Positions 32,700 to 44,502 of a DNA stretch of 64,000 nucleotides are shown in pieces (position 1 is the first letter of the stretch; each line of letters opens with the position of its first letter). The notes below the pieces were generated by a model, which ran no database searches, was not told where the DNA came from, and saw only the letters and a list, made by a program, of their open reading frames with translations. Source of the DNA: Lunularia cruciata (Eukaryota > Streptophyta > Marchantiopsida > Lunulariales > Lunulariaceae); contig OX419762.1 of the NCBI GenBank assembly GCA_948567375.1, positions 42,389,034 through 42,453,033 of the forward strand. The letters run 5' to 3'. The translations under genes were made by a program, and so were the position numbers.

Positions 32700-34612
32700 C
32701 ATGCAATTATTGAAAGCTTTGGACTAATTTAACTTATCATGGAGGCCAATTAGGGTCCAAACTCTAGTTCTGAATACAATGTGCCTGGCAGTTTCTTGTC
32801 ATTAAGTTCATCATCATGCAAGCAAGAGCAAATTGATAAGATAAACTTGAAGGTCTACCTTGGCTATAATTTGGAGGAAAAAAGTGTTGAATCATACCTT
32901 CAGTGATGTTATACACAAGATAGTGGCCCATTACAATTTTTTTGATCATCCATCATGACAAACATTTTCAAGTTGCTTTGTCCATCATATACAATGCCTT
33001 CAGCCTTAATAAGCATAGATATACTTCCAAAATGTTATAGTGAAGTGAAGATGAAAATATGCAAGGTGTTGCTTGCTTCCGCAACAACACTTATTGGCAT
33101 TGAAAGTATCACCAATGTGTTGTCAAGAATTATGTCTTACAACATCACTCATGGCCCACAACCAATGTCTTTGGACTATCTTTAAGCTAACCTAAGAAAA
33201 GAGTTCAAGTTGGATATCAAGGTTGTTGATTGTATCAACCAGTTGCATCATTTTGTAGGCAAGAATGTTGACAACCTTTATTTCCAACTTGTGTAATGTG
33301 ATAAGAGCTATTAGCAAAACTTATTGAAAATGGCCATGTCAACTAAATCTATTTGTATGTAGCACATCCAATCAACAATTTCTATGAGTACATGATTAAA
33401 CTCAATATATTCAAACCACTCTTGAAGATGTGAGTTTGTGTCTCTAAGAGTATAAAAAATCTAGATCTTTTGTACAAGATTTATGCCACCCTTAGCAAGG
33501 AGATGCTAGGCAAAGTGCTAGCCATGATATTATACTCTACATCATGTTGGTCTAGTGTGAACTACATGTTGTACCATCTTCTCCTTGCCAAGAGACCAAT
33601 CACCTTGCTGCTAGTGATAATTGAGAATGAGGGACAAAAAAAAGAAAATGATGAAAGTTGTGATTTACCATTGGAATTTATCAATATTGTACCAGATTCT
33701 TAATTTTGGTGTGGTATTGCACTCTCTTTCAATGTCTTTGATCCTATTTGTAATTGCTTTGATGTCTTGGAGAGTGACTCATTGAAAATGGGCACCACCT
33801 ATGGTTGCTTCAACTCTGTCTATGTTCACATATTTTAGGTTCTAGAATGTCATATCTGCACCATGTCTTTGCAAAAACTACTATGTTGTTGTTGGAATTG
33901 TGTATATTTTCTTTTCTTTTTTCTTGCATTTTGTGATCCATTTTACCACAATATCTGATTGAATGTATCTAAAGCATATTGAGTTGAAGCTACTGAACTT
34001 GGTAATAGGGGATATCAAGACTCAATGTCTAGAGGCAATCTGTCTCCTTATAGTTTGCTACAAAGGGACTATGACTTATAATGTTTTGTGCAATGAACTC
34101 TTGAGGGAATTCATGAAATTGTGCATCAATGATGGCACGTTTGTCAATGCACTTTCTTGTCTTGTTGAAGATCAGTCCTATATGATTTGTACCTAAGTTA
34201 AAGATCAATACACAATTCTAGCAGCATGCCTCATCAAGGTGTATAGTGGACCAAGATCATCTACATGAATTAAATGACAACATAGGGTGAACAAGTGGGT
34301 GCATACTTCTTTTTGCAATCATACTTGGGTGGAAAGCTTGCTGCTATGACTCACAATACTGCAACTTCAAATAAAAACTCTTCCTTACGTGTGCCAACCC
34401 TACAAGCAAATTATTGCAGATATATTCAGCTATCAATCAAAGATAATCTCTTTCAACAAGAAGATGATTTAATCCATCTTGTTTTTAGTGGAACACATGA
34501 GGCAGACCCAATCAAGCTATTGTTGAATAATCTTCAGTTAATAGAGCAAGAAGAGTTGATGCATTATTTGCCAATTGATGGCATGCCAATTGATGGCATG
34601 CCAATGATATAG
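32700..34612 (+). pseudogene. hAT-like transposase remnant
   Basis: In pieces with stops, the plus strand shows the pattern of plant hAT/DUF659-type transposases. At 32960 FKLLCPSYTMPSALIS followed by a YSEVKMKICKVL helix; at 33190-33290 ANLRKEFKLDIKVVDCINQLHHF; at 33540 SCWSSVNYMLYHLLLAKRPI (the W-S-S..Y-M-L step); at 33710 NFWCGIALSFNVFDPI then LESDSLKMGTTY; and from 33963 to 34612 further helical text. Order and spacing fit the family, but catalytic residues cannot be picked out. No terminal inverted repeats were recognised. Confidence 0.5.
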
Positions 34613-35790
34613 ATGGTCAACTACTTTTTGTTGAAATTGAACTCAATAGTTCTGACTTGTTGATACTTACTATGTACATTTAAGCTGAAAGTTTCTTATA
34701 GTTCTTTTTAATGTGGTCTACTTTAAAATGCATTTTAAAACATCTTACTTTTAATTGAATTTCAAACATTTCAATAATAACCAACTTACCCAATTTTAGG
34801 AAAATTTCTTAAACATGTAGTCCAAGAAAGTGATTCAAGTATCTTATTAGCCAATTTAATTCCTAGAAACGTTCCTTACTGCCTTCAAAATATTCTTTCA
34901 ATGAAATTTGTGCGTCATTTTTTGGAGTATCTTCTAGAATTATCTAATACTTTCATGTAAAAATCCTAAAAGTTCTTCTATGATAGATTCCCATAATAGT
35001 ACATATGCATCTTTTGCTAGTAAATGGCTATGGCAACCAATACTTTTCAAATGCTATTAAATTGGTAAGAATAGGTCATTCTCTTGAGGATACAATTAAA
35101 AAATGACTAGAAATGAAAGGAAGTGTCACTATTTGATCATTCATTTGTTATTTCTTATTTAACCTCTTGGGCAGGAGCTCCTCCCAAAAGAGAGTAGTGT
35201 CACTCCTATGGCATATTATGGAAAAAAAAGACTAAATATCACTTTCACTACAAATAGATTCCAAATGAATCCTATAGGTGATGGCTCACTTCAATTTGGA
35301 GGCCCTTTCACTCCATAGACTTTGATTACAAAGATGCATACTACTTGTGACAACTCAATGTCAATGTATTAATAGTATAAACAATAAGATTACTTTTTTT
35401 CCCTCAAGGATATGGTTGGTAAATAACTAGAAATAAAGAGAAAGTGCTACAATGTCGTAGTTCATTTATTTATTATTTCCTATTTAACCTCTTGGTAAAC
35501 CACTCCCAAAAGATGGTAGTGTCACCTTTTGTAGTGCAATACAAAAAAATAAAACTAAAATCACATTCATGGTTGATAATGGAGATTCTTGATGGTGATG
35601 GTTCACTTTAGCTTAAAGACCACTCCATTCCAAAGACTTCAACTATTAAGTCATGTATTATCCTTCTTAGAAGGCATGAGATTGAAGGAGTCTTCTTTTT
35701 GGCTGAATGCTCTTGCTTTTTGGTTCCATGGTAATGGTTGCACTCTTAACCAAATAGGTTTCTCATTGCACTACTTTGCTTCTTCATAAC
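34613..35790. repeat. AT-rich spacer with ~320-bp imperfect tandem repeat
   Basis: No gene is seen. Two imperfect units, about 35060-35380 and 35385-35650, share TTATTTCxTATTTAACCTCTTGG, CTCCCAAAAGA and AGTGTCAC blocks in the same order. A short direct repeat (CAATTGATGGCATGC twice) closes the hAT remnant at about 34572-34602. Confidence 0.55.
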
Positions 35791-38700
35791 CCTCAAGGAT
35801 CCAACAACCTGATCAAGTGCAAATTCCTACACCCAATACTCAAACACTTGTGCTCTTACTGCAAAACTCCTCACATCTACTTGTGCATGAATATTCCCCC
35901 AACACTGAAGACAAAGTGATTCAAGACGGTGCTAACAGACTCTACAGATTAGGCTTCACTCAATAACCAAAGTGTAGGACTTCAATTGCTTACCAAGTTA
36001 CCTAAAAGAGTGAACTCTAAAATTATTAGGGTGTAGCCTTATATCTAATTTCCTACTTTGCCCCATAGGGATTGAATGAAGAAGCAAAAATTGTGGTAAG
36101 CTCTTTTCTCTAACTAAGGATCCTAATCCTATTGTCTAACTGCAAAGGTCTTCCTCTAAGTTAATTTGAATTACACTTTGAAGTGGTACCCGACCAGAGT
36201 ACTTCCTCGGAAAAATGATGTACAAGATCCAAAGGCATTCCTCCTAAAATTTATAATCATGGCCTAAGGTATTTGTTCTACTCTTGAACTAAGTCTACTA
36301 AGGGATTCTCTTCAAGGGGTGGGTCTTTGGTTGAGAGTTCTAGCTGTGAACTACTTACTATCTTTGCCACAAAGTATGAAAAACCACTCCTCTATCCACT
36401 CCAAGTAGTTGGTGATGTGCATTAGATAAGTTTCATAGACTTTTGTGAACTTCTTTTGGAGTGCTTCTTTAAGCAAACTGCTAACTGTCTATATACTCTT
36501 TCTCATTGGTCTTCCCCTCCAACCTTTGAGCTTGCAACTTCAACTCACATATCTTGGACTTCATGGCCTCCCTTTGGCTCCTTCTTTCAACATTGCTATG
36601 AACTGGTTGTGCAACTGCTCTAATTGTTAGATGGTCTTCCTCTTCTCTTCCTCTAGGTACTGGTTTAGAATGCACACCCTCCTTCTTGACTTGTTCTATA
36701 ATTCAGGATTTAACTCTTGATCAATCTTCTTGTTCTTGAGTTCCTCTTCAATCTGCTCCAACTTCAAGATCACTTTCATGCAATATTTGGACATCTATAG
36801 ATCAAGAGTTACTATACTTACCTTAACATTCATCCTTACCTTTGGAGCAAATGATAACTACTTCATCCCTCACTCAAAGTTGGTCTTCATACTTCAGCTC
36901 CATCTCCTTCTCCTCCATTTTGAGTTTCCCTAGTTCTAATTGTACTTGTCCTACTTCTCACTCCTACTCCTGTTGGTTTGTAGCAAAGGATGAATTTCTT
37001 CTATGCTCTTTGTGAAGTTCTTGAGTAAGTTAGTTCACCTTCTTCACTTCTCTTTGTATAGGTTGTGGATCTCCATAATTTCTTCCTTTCCCTTTGCTTT
37101 GGTGGCCTTCTTTGTGTACAACTCCTTGTGCATCTGTCTGATCAATGTTGTGTAGTTGAATATCTTGGACATTCCTCCTTTCAATAAGGAAGAAGGAGCT
37201 CCATTAGTTGTAATGTTGACCCAACCAAGTGGATAACAAAGTGCACTCCATCTCCTTGGTGCACACCAAAATTTATAATTTGATACAACCCTCCAATCCT
37301 CCGACCCCTACGTTTGAAATAGAAGAGTGTATTTGGCTTTGGGTCAATCAAGAACTTTGATTTTTATGGGTGTTTTAGTGGGTTCTTTGTCTTTGAGCTA
37401 GATTTCCATCCAAACTTGTTCTCTACTGGATTTTGGTAAAGTGGGTTGGGGTTTTGGGCTATGAGGTGCTCGAAGATGATGAAAGGTTCTTTTGTTGGAC
37501 AATTAACTTGTTATTTGCTGGGATTCAGGTTTAGGACCAATTGCGCATCTTGATAGATATCTCTTCCTTCTTCTAAGTTTTCTCTCAATCCTTGGAGTGA
37601 ACTATCCCTCCCATTCTTCCTCTTCCTCAAACTCTTCTTCACCATCTTCTTCTTTTCTCATGCTTCTTCATCCAAAGGCACCTTGATTACTTGAGCTGTT
37701 TTAGTGGTTTCTTGGTGAAAGGCACTCTCTTCTTGGTCTTTGGTATAGGACAATCTTCCTCCTTCACAAGCACAAACTCTATCTAGAAAATTCTAACATG
37801 CTTCTCAATACCTCTTGATAATTGTTCTTGCTTCAATCTAGGCATTAAAGTACATATTTGGCTACAAGCAGCTCAAGAAATGCTTCCTTTCTTCCTTCAT
37901 TAAGAATTTTAAGCACATGTAAAAATGTATTGTGAATGGTGTAAGATAAGTTCCTCCTTTGCCTTCTTCAAAAGTCCAATGTGGGATCTTTGGTTGTATG
38001 TAAAGCACATTTTCCTAGTTCACTAGTTCCCCTTTGTACATGTAGTGGAAGAAGACCGCTTGGCTATTTGTAAGGTAGGTTGTCTATTTGTGATTGAACA
38101 ACTTTGTGATAGCATCCACAATTGCTCTTTTGGCCGGATCCTTGTAACTTCCTACTCTCCAACTATTATTCTTATTCCTCCCCTCCGCAAGGTAGCCTTG
38201 ATGTCTTTGGTTTGGTACTTTTAAGCATACCTTGTGTCAATTTTCATGGCTAAAAATTCACTTGCATCACCACTAAGTACTGTCCTCAAGTTCTCTTTGG
38301 TCCAATCATGAGGATTTCCTCTCTTAAACTCCCTACAATTCTCTCCTTCTTTCCTTTCATCATGTGGATCATACCAAAGTCACTCAGCTCTCAATTCTAG
38401 AGCAAGAAACTGAAATCTTGCTTTGGATTACCTCAATTCTATAGTACATGGCTTGCTTATTGACAATAGGATTTTTAGTGATTGCTTTGGGAGCCTTCCT
38501 CATGTGCTTTTGAAAAAATACCATCTTGACAATGGGCGGAAGTCTAAGAAATTAAGGTGATTGAAAATAGGCTAAACACTATGAAATTCTGCTAAGAATG
38601 GAAGGCTTGGGCAAATTCTGCTTGAGATTTGAAGCTAGTGATGAATTCCAATCTGAAAAAGTCAAAATAAACACTGCCCATTTAGTCTTATAAGCCAAGT

Positions 38701-40140
38701 CCTCATGCATTCTTCAATCATTTGGGGTGATACTGGTTGAATAGTCTTGGTCATGCACTTTCAATGAGGCTATTTTTGCACATGCCAGTTATCCCCCTAA
38801 ACTATCTCTATCACACATGCAAGGTCTCCACCAAGTGCCAATAGTCTTTCTTAAATGCAAACCACTCTTCTTGAATGCAATGGTCTTTGGTGGAAGTTCT
38901 TGGACCATATTCAGCATATTCAAGTATGTATAAGTTCCTTGTACACCACCATGTCCTTGTCTGAGGTTCTTCCCAGATAATGTCATTTGGTTGCTAACAT
39001 TTCTTGGCCAAAATCCCTCCTTTGAGCAACTATGTACAAGACCAAAGGCATTCCTCATGAAGTCTAGGTGCAGGGCCAAAGTCCTTCCAAGCCAAAGTTA
39101 CTCACTTGCAACCAACCTTAGGAGCTATTTTGAATTTAGCATTCTTCCTATAGATGCTCTCAACTTTGGACTTCCTCCACTTGCCACTATGCAAACAGAA
39201 AATTACTCCAAAGTGCATTAAACTAAGGAAATTTTATCTAAATGCTAAATTAGGATGTCCTATCATTACAAACAAGAGTAAAATTAATAAAATAAAAAAG
39301 TGAAGTTGTGAAAATATGTGCACCACACTACCTTTCTTGGAGGTTGAACTCCAAATGTGTCTTCACATCAATAGAATGCCTTTGCCTTTCAATTTTTTTG
39401 CACTCCCAATGGTCCAAATCCAAATTGACTCCTTAGCAATTCCATTCACTCCTTCAGATCCCTCTTAAATCATACATCTTGATCAAGTACAAATACACTT
39501 CTCTATACTCTAGCACTTGTGATCCTACTATGAAATTCCTCATAGCTACTCAACATAGACATTCACCAACACTTAGAACGGAATTATAATAGTTTGTAAA
39601 GAATTTAGAGTCCTTTTACTAAACTTCAATTTCATAAGAAAAATGAACTAATAAAGTGAACCCAAAAAAATTTGGGCCTTATATACATTTCCTTCTTCAT
39701 CCAAAAGGGATTTTGCAAAAAATCAAATTTTTTGGTTATCTTTTGTATCTACCTATATCACACACTTAGGATTTTAATCTTCTCTTATCCTAATCACTTG
39801 TAAAGTAATAAGGCACCTTACACATGTTAGGGAAGGTGTCAGATCTTCCCCAAATAAAAATTACACTTTACATTCATTCAGACTTATAAATCCAAAGGAT
39901 CTGCAACTACAAAGTTATATACAACTCTGAAGGCCTTTTCCTTGAAGTATTTACAACTATGAATGTCTATAACTAAGAGTAACATTCACAACTAAGAAGT
40001 ACTTTGGGTAACTTTTTATTTCAATATTCCTTTCATATGAATGTTCCTCCTTCAATGAACTGAAGTACCCTTTGCCTGGTGCTATATTGCAAAGAAGTAC
40101 CTTAGACTTTAAAATTCATAAATGAGAGGTTGGTTTGCTC
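35790..40140 (-). mobile_element. Copy B of minus-strand family, with LTR-like flanks
   Basis: The internal minus-strand coding remnant (39080 to about 36130) is flanked by two related direct repeats, about 35790-36230 and 39400-40140. Both contain, in order, GATCAAGT(A/G)CAAAT, a CACTTGTG..CTTACT/CCTACT block, AACTCCTCACAT/AAATTCCTCATA, CACCAACACT-like text, AGGATCCTAATC/AGGATTTTAATC and GCAAAGG/GAAGG..CTTCC. This suggests a large non-autonomous LTR retroelement (LARD-like) with an unrecognised ORF. Divergence between flanks is high; PBS and purine tract were not identified. Copy A (1-3150) is a second member. Confidence 0.5.
36130..39080 (-). pseudogene. Unrecognised coiled-coil protein remnant, copy B
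   Basis: From high to low coordinates: 39079-38789 is an open N-terminal stretch (MALHLDFMRNAFGLVHSC, then LRQGHGGVQGTYTYLN) that copy A lacks. Next is MVFFQKHMRKAPKAI at about 38535 and a basic segment. An acidic/lysine-rich middle follows. A coiled-coil end lies at 36675-36481 (AMKSKICELKLQAQRLEGK). Stops and shifts are frequent. Similarity to copy A at the amino-acid level in the same order argues that this was a real protein of perhaps 800 or more residues. No known domain was recognised. Confidence 0.5.
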
Positions 40141-40470
40141 CTTATATCATGTTGTTTCTAATGGGATCAAGGAGGAGATTTGAGCGGAGCAAAGAGCATA
40201 AAATAATGTTGGATGAGAGATGGTATTGAAGGCATAAGAGACATCAACTTGGACCACCACCCAGTTGAATGAATGTCCAAGGAAGCTCAAATGCCTAGAA
40301 TATACATCTCACATCCCCTTGGAGGAGCCATAGGGATTTTTTTATACACTCAAGATTGCGGCAAACTTGGTAGGAATGCCAAGATAGGTTTCAAAGAGTG
40401 TAACCAAGAGTAAGAGGTGGGAGGAGCCTGTAGAGATCTTACTAGAGTATGGATGGGGTCTAGGGAGGAG
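40140..40470 (-). pseudogene. Non-LTR reverse transcriptase fragment
   Basis: On the minus strand, about 40280-40150, the text VVVQVDVSYAFNTISHPTLF matches the motif around the first catalytic Asp of a non-LTR reverse transcriptase (D..AFNT). It resembles 57640-57570, where the same motif is followed by further RT blocks. It is too short for more. Confidence 0.55.
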
Positions 40471-40758
40471 AGGGGGGTCATATATGGCATTTGCACGCAT
40501 ATGCAAACAATGAGATCTACCTCTATGCTACATAAGACCAATATCTACCCATCCACAATGCAGAAAAGGCTATGTGGGATGTTGATGGTGTGAGATATAA
40601 GGATATGCTGAGAACCTAGGTGGAGTAGAATGATCTTGTGAGGGTTATGGGGCGGAAGGAGTGGGATGAAGCTTTGAATGATCTTGTGGGGGCAGGTGGT
40701 AGGGCACACAGAGTCTGAGGAAGATCCAAGGTGGAGGGAAGGAGTGGAGTGTCCATGA
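40470..40758. repeat. Repeat R, copy 2, left part
   Basis: Matches 3165-3450 of copy 1 up to GTCCATGAC, where the methyltransferase-bearing gypsy begins. The right part resumes at 50483. Confidence 0.85.
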
Positions 40759-40760
40759 CC

Positions 40761-41427
40761 TGTGTCGTGCGTATATACATCGCTACACAACATACATCGC
40801 TGTCAACATCATACACTATAGAAGCACAACTCACACATAAGTCATACATAGACTCTAAAGTGCCACAATAATTAGATTGCTTACCACTCTCAACTCAACT
40901 CAACTCAAATCAGTACTTGATCTGTCACTCTATGAACTGCCAACAATTGGGCACTGATTACAGTCAAGCCACACCCACTCAAGCATAGAGAATCCAGGTA
41001 ACGCTCGCCGGCCTCTGTCCACCGTAGCTAGGAACTCAAAGGCTCAACATCAGAGAAGTGAGCTCTCTGGAGCTCACTTCAAAACTAAACCCCCTTGGAC
41101 TCGAGCTACCACTGAAACCCTAACGGTCCCGCTGACAGCACACTCGATGGTGCAAACGGTGCAAAGTGACAGTGGGCCCCACCGTGAAGTTAGTACCCCA
41201 AACACAAATCTAACCGTCAAAAAGTAGTCCTTGAGAAACTGTTGAAATAACTCTAACTACTGTCACTGGAACTCTAGTGCCAGAGCATCTAGATGCGGAA
41301 CTACAAATGGAGTGACAACTGTCGTGCATATATACATCACTACACAACATACATCGTTGTCAACATCATACACTATAGAAGCACAACTCACACATAAGTC
41401 ATACATAGACTCTAAAGTGCCACAATC
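40761..41427 (-). repeat. 3' LTR region of the methyltransferase element, with a duplicated 107-bp block
   Basis: A block starting TGTCGTGC(G/A)TATATACAT occurs at 40763-40868 and again at 41321-41427, on each side of an LTR body (about 40869-41320) that matches 50041-50482. The right LTR lacks the block. On the minus strand the LTR body starts TGTCACTCC and the outer block ends CGACACA. Confidence 0.8.
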
Positions 41428-41593
41428 GCCCTCCTAGCTGGCGGTTAGGTCCCTCTAACTCCAGATAGCCATCTACTCTAAGTATATGGTACACCCTCTA
41501 ATGGGAAAAGATCAGGAGGCCGGGTGCTATGGAGCCCCATCGTTAGTTGCCTGTCTGCAATCTATACCATATAAAGAATGAACTAGCTATAGG

Positions 41594-41935
41594 TCAAGTA
41601 CATCTAGGACATAACCACTGTCCCTGAGGAACCACCGTGAGGGGAGGAGTCATACATGCCATATGCCATCCTCTCGAACAGCTATCACACACTAACATAG
41701 TAGCAGCTCCACCAGAAGAGCCACATAACATACACCTTAAGCCTGCACGTACAAGTGCTAAGCTTGGGTCCATAGTACCATCAATGTTTGGAAGGTGGCA
41801 TGGCACACAATTGCGCACATGATCCTTCCAAACAACACCATCACGTCCTTCTAACACAAGGACTCCAGATGGCAAAACCTCACGCACTCTCAAGATAGTG
41901 CGGCCTGTAGAAACATCAAGTGTCGTCGGTGATGT
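41594..41935 (-). CDS. PHD finger at the integrase C-terminus
   Basis: After a TAG at about 41940 the minus frame reads VREVLPSGVLVLEGRDG and DHVRNCVPCHLPN (a beta-barrel-like integrase tail) and ends with a complete PHD finger: CMLCGSSGG, MLVCDSC, GWHMACM and WLCPRCT. This gives the Cys4-His-Cys3 zinc pattern and the invariant Trp before the last Cys pair. The stop follows immediately, so the finger is the protein terminus. PHD fingers usually read histone H3 tail states; the place is the one a chromodomain occupies in G1 and G2. The residues for zinc binding all look intact. Confidence 0.88.
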   Translation of the reverse strand, partial: TSPTTLDVSTGRTILRVREVLPSGVLVLEGRDGVVWKDHVRNCVPCHLPNIDGTMDPSLALVRAGLRCMLCGSSGGAATMLVCDSCSRGWHMACMTPPLTVVPQGQWLCPRCT

Positions 41936-41938
41936 CTG

Positions 41939-43290
41939 CTATAGATATACATAGTCGCCTGGATGAAATTGACGGATCGAGGGTCTATAACCTCCTCCTT
42001 GAATGGTAGCATATCGTAAAGTATCTCTATGCTGAGCAATCGCCAAGTTCTCAAAGGCCATCGGCATCACTCTCTGAAAGATCTCTGCCCACTGAGAACA
42101 TGCACTCATCCATACATCGGGGTCATCCAAGTCCAAAACTACAATAGCATCTCGACGAATGGCTGTAGGTAAATCTGGATCTCGTCCATAGAGTAGAAAG
42201 TATGGAGAGAAGGATGCTAAGGAGGCTTGCCGGCTGAACCGATAGCCCATGGCCAACCAAGGTAACTGGAGATCCCAATCTCCCAAGTGGCCTCTCTGCA
42301 AACCATACTTTCGCAATCCTCTCTTCACCATCTGAACCACTCTCTCTGCTAAGCCATCTGCCTTAGGGTGATCTCGGGATGTCGTACGATGATCAATCAA
42401 AGCCTTGTCACACAAGACCTGAAACTCCCCCAAGAACTCTATACCCTGATCAGTCAAAACCTCAGCTGGTGCACCAAAATGACTAAGAACTCGATCCAGG
42501 AACGAGTAAGTTGTCCCTTCACTAGACTTGTCAGGAAGTGCCACCAACTCAATCCACTTGGAGAAGTGCTCCACCATCACCAAAACATACCAATGATGTC
42601 TCACAGTCAGCGGTAAACGTCCGGCAAAGTCCAAACTCCAACAATAACCCAATCCCATGATAGGTAATGGGTGTAACTGTGGCGTATGAGCATTGAATGA
42701 TGCTCTAACTCCGTCACAAACCACACATCTGGCAACAAACTATTGTACCTCGGTCTGCATACCGCGCCACCAATAATGACTCTGGAGTAAGCTATGTGTA
42801 TGCTTTACTCCAAAATGTCCTAGCTCCTCATGAGCATGACGGACCAACTGTGGTCTCTGGGATGGAAGTGGTATTACTCGCACTCTACCATCCTCCCATA
42901 CATGCAAAAGGTGTCTACCCTCCAATCTGAACCGTCTGGCTTGCTGAAGAACATGGTCTCTCTCCTTGGCCCCAACTGTGCCACCTACAACACCAGTGCA
43001 AAGATAGTCAATCACTAAGACATCATCATGAATGTCTCGTTGAACTGTACCAATATCTTCACTCTCTGGATCTGTGACCTCAATAACTCCTCTTGTATGC
43101 GCTGAGAGAGATACCACCAAAGCCTCTGCAAATATACACAAAAAGGCCGATGCACACCAACCTGGCACCATCTCCTCATCTATCTCACCATGCCAACGTG
43201 CTCCGGTCTGATCCTGCTGGCTGGGACATGGGTTTCTACTCAACCCATCTGCATCACGGTTCACCACTCCAGGTCTGTGAACAACCATGA
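41939..43290 (-). pseudogene. Integrase of the methyltransferase element
   Basis: HHCC zinc site (HAHEELGHFGVKHTHSLL then CVVCDG, with a TAG between at about 42738). The catalytic core is complete: D in YCWSLDFAGRLP, D in EVLTDQGIEFLG, E in KADGLAERVVQMVKRGLRK. Downstream LASFSPYFLLYGRDPDLP and FHPGDYVYL match gypsy integrase tails. The front part (43288-42740) includes the RNase H/integrase junction VHRPGVVNRDADGLSR. Two TAG stops interrupt it. It would insert the cDNA into the genome. Confidence 0.92.
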
Positions 43291-44500
43291 AATCATACTC
43301 CTGTAAAATCAGAGCCCATCATGCAAGCTTCCCTGAAAGCTTGTCGGACTCCATCAACCACTTCAGCGGCTGATGATCAGTGATGAGAGAGAAGGGGTTA
43401 CCAAATAGGTAACATCATAAATGTGCTACTGCCCAAACTGCTGCCAAGCACTCTCCCTCATATGAACTATACTTCGCCTCCGCTGAATTGTTGGAGCGAC
43501 TAGCATAGGCCACCACAAACTTCTTCTCCTCATCATCATGTTGGGTGAGCACCGCTCCAAGCCCCAACATACTCCAATCAGTATGAACCTGAAATGGTCG
43601 TCCCCTGATCGGTCTCCTCAAAATAGGAGCAGATGTCAACCTCTCCTTGAGCTCTACAAAAGCTCTCTCCTGCTCATCTCCCCAACACTACTCCTGTGTA
43701 AGCTTGGTCAGCTTCATCAAGGCCTTGGCAATGGCACTAAATCCTCTAACATAGCGACGATAGAAGTTCGCCAACCCAAGGAATGCTCACACTCTGCTCA
43801 CATCCGTAGGCTAAAGGATACGTGCAATAGCCTCTACCTTGGTCTGCTGAACACCAAGTCCTCCGGGGTAGATAGTGTGACCCAAATACTCAACCTGCTC
43901 GTGGAAGAACCTACACTTCCCAGGATGTAATCTGAGTCCATGAGATCTCAACCTCTCAAACACCTCCAACAACTGTCTCTCATGCTCCTCCACAGTAGTG
44001 CTATAAACCAAAATGTCATCAATATAGCAGTGAGCAAAATCCAATCCAGCTAGGATCCTATCCATGACCCTCTGGAACTCAGCAGGAGCGTTCTTCAACC
44101 CAAATGGTAAGGACGGTAATCTCCACACATCCGCCTATCTGTATAGTTGCCATGCATATCCTTCTTGGCTGGCATCACTATATCTGATGCATAATCTCCA
44201 TGTGAAATCTCCACCAAACCAGTCTCAAAAAGGTCACTACTCCGGCTCTAAATCAATGTCCTCTCCATATCACTATATCAATAAGAACGTTGGAAAACTG
44301 GTGTGTCGCTAGTCAGCTCAATCCGTATACCAAGTCCCTTCAGAGCACCCAAATCCTTCATACTAAAGGCAAAACAACTCGTGTGACTCCTCAAGAACCT
44401 CCAAACCCTCCGTCTTTCCTCTCTAGTAAGCTTGGGTCCAAGATCTGGCTCCCAAGTATCCTCTGTAACTGTAGTAGGAGTGGAAGACGTACTGACTGAC
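43291..44500 (-). pseudogene. RT (with internal deletion) and RNase H of the methyltransferase element
   Basis: RT start is visible at about 44440-44160 (LTREERRRVWRFLRSHTS, KGLGIRIELTSDTPVF, HGDYASDIVMPAKKD, RRMCGDYR). The frame then jumps to LPFGLKNAPAEFQRVMD at about 44110, so the fingers/palm portion with the first catalytic Asp (the xLDLxxGY region, roughly 60-70 residues) is missing. The second catalytic box YIDDILVYS is present at about 44020. RNase H follows (FQVHTDWSMLGLGAVLTQ, YEGECLAAVWAV, LITDHQPLKWL). At least seven TAG/TGA stops interrupt it. This copy could not reverse-transcribe. Confidence 0.9.
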
Positions 44501-44502
44501 TG

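Noticed and set aside
42368-44312. Plus-strand frames (82, 62, 65, 130 and 82 aa) opposite integrase and RT
   Set aside because: Antisense to the minus-strand pol gene and without motifs.
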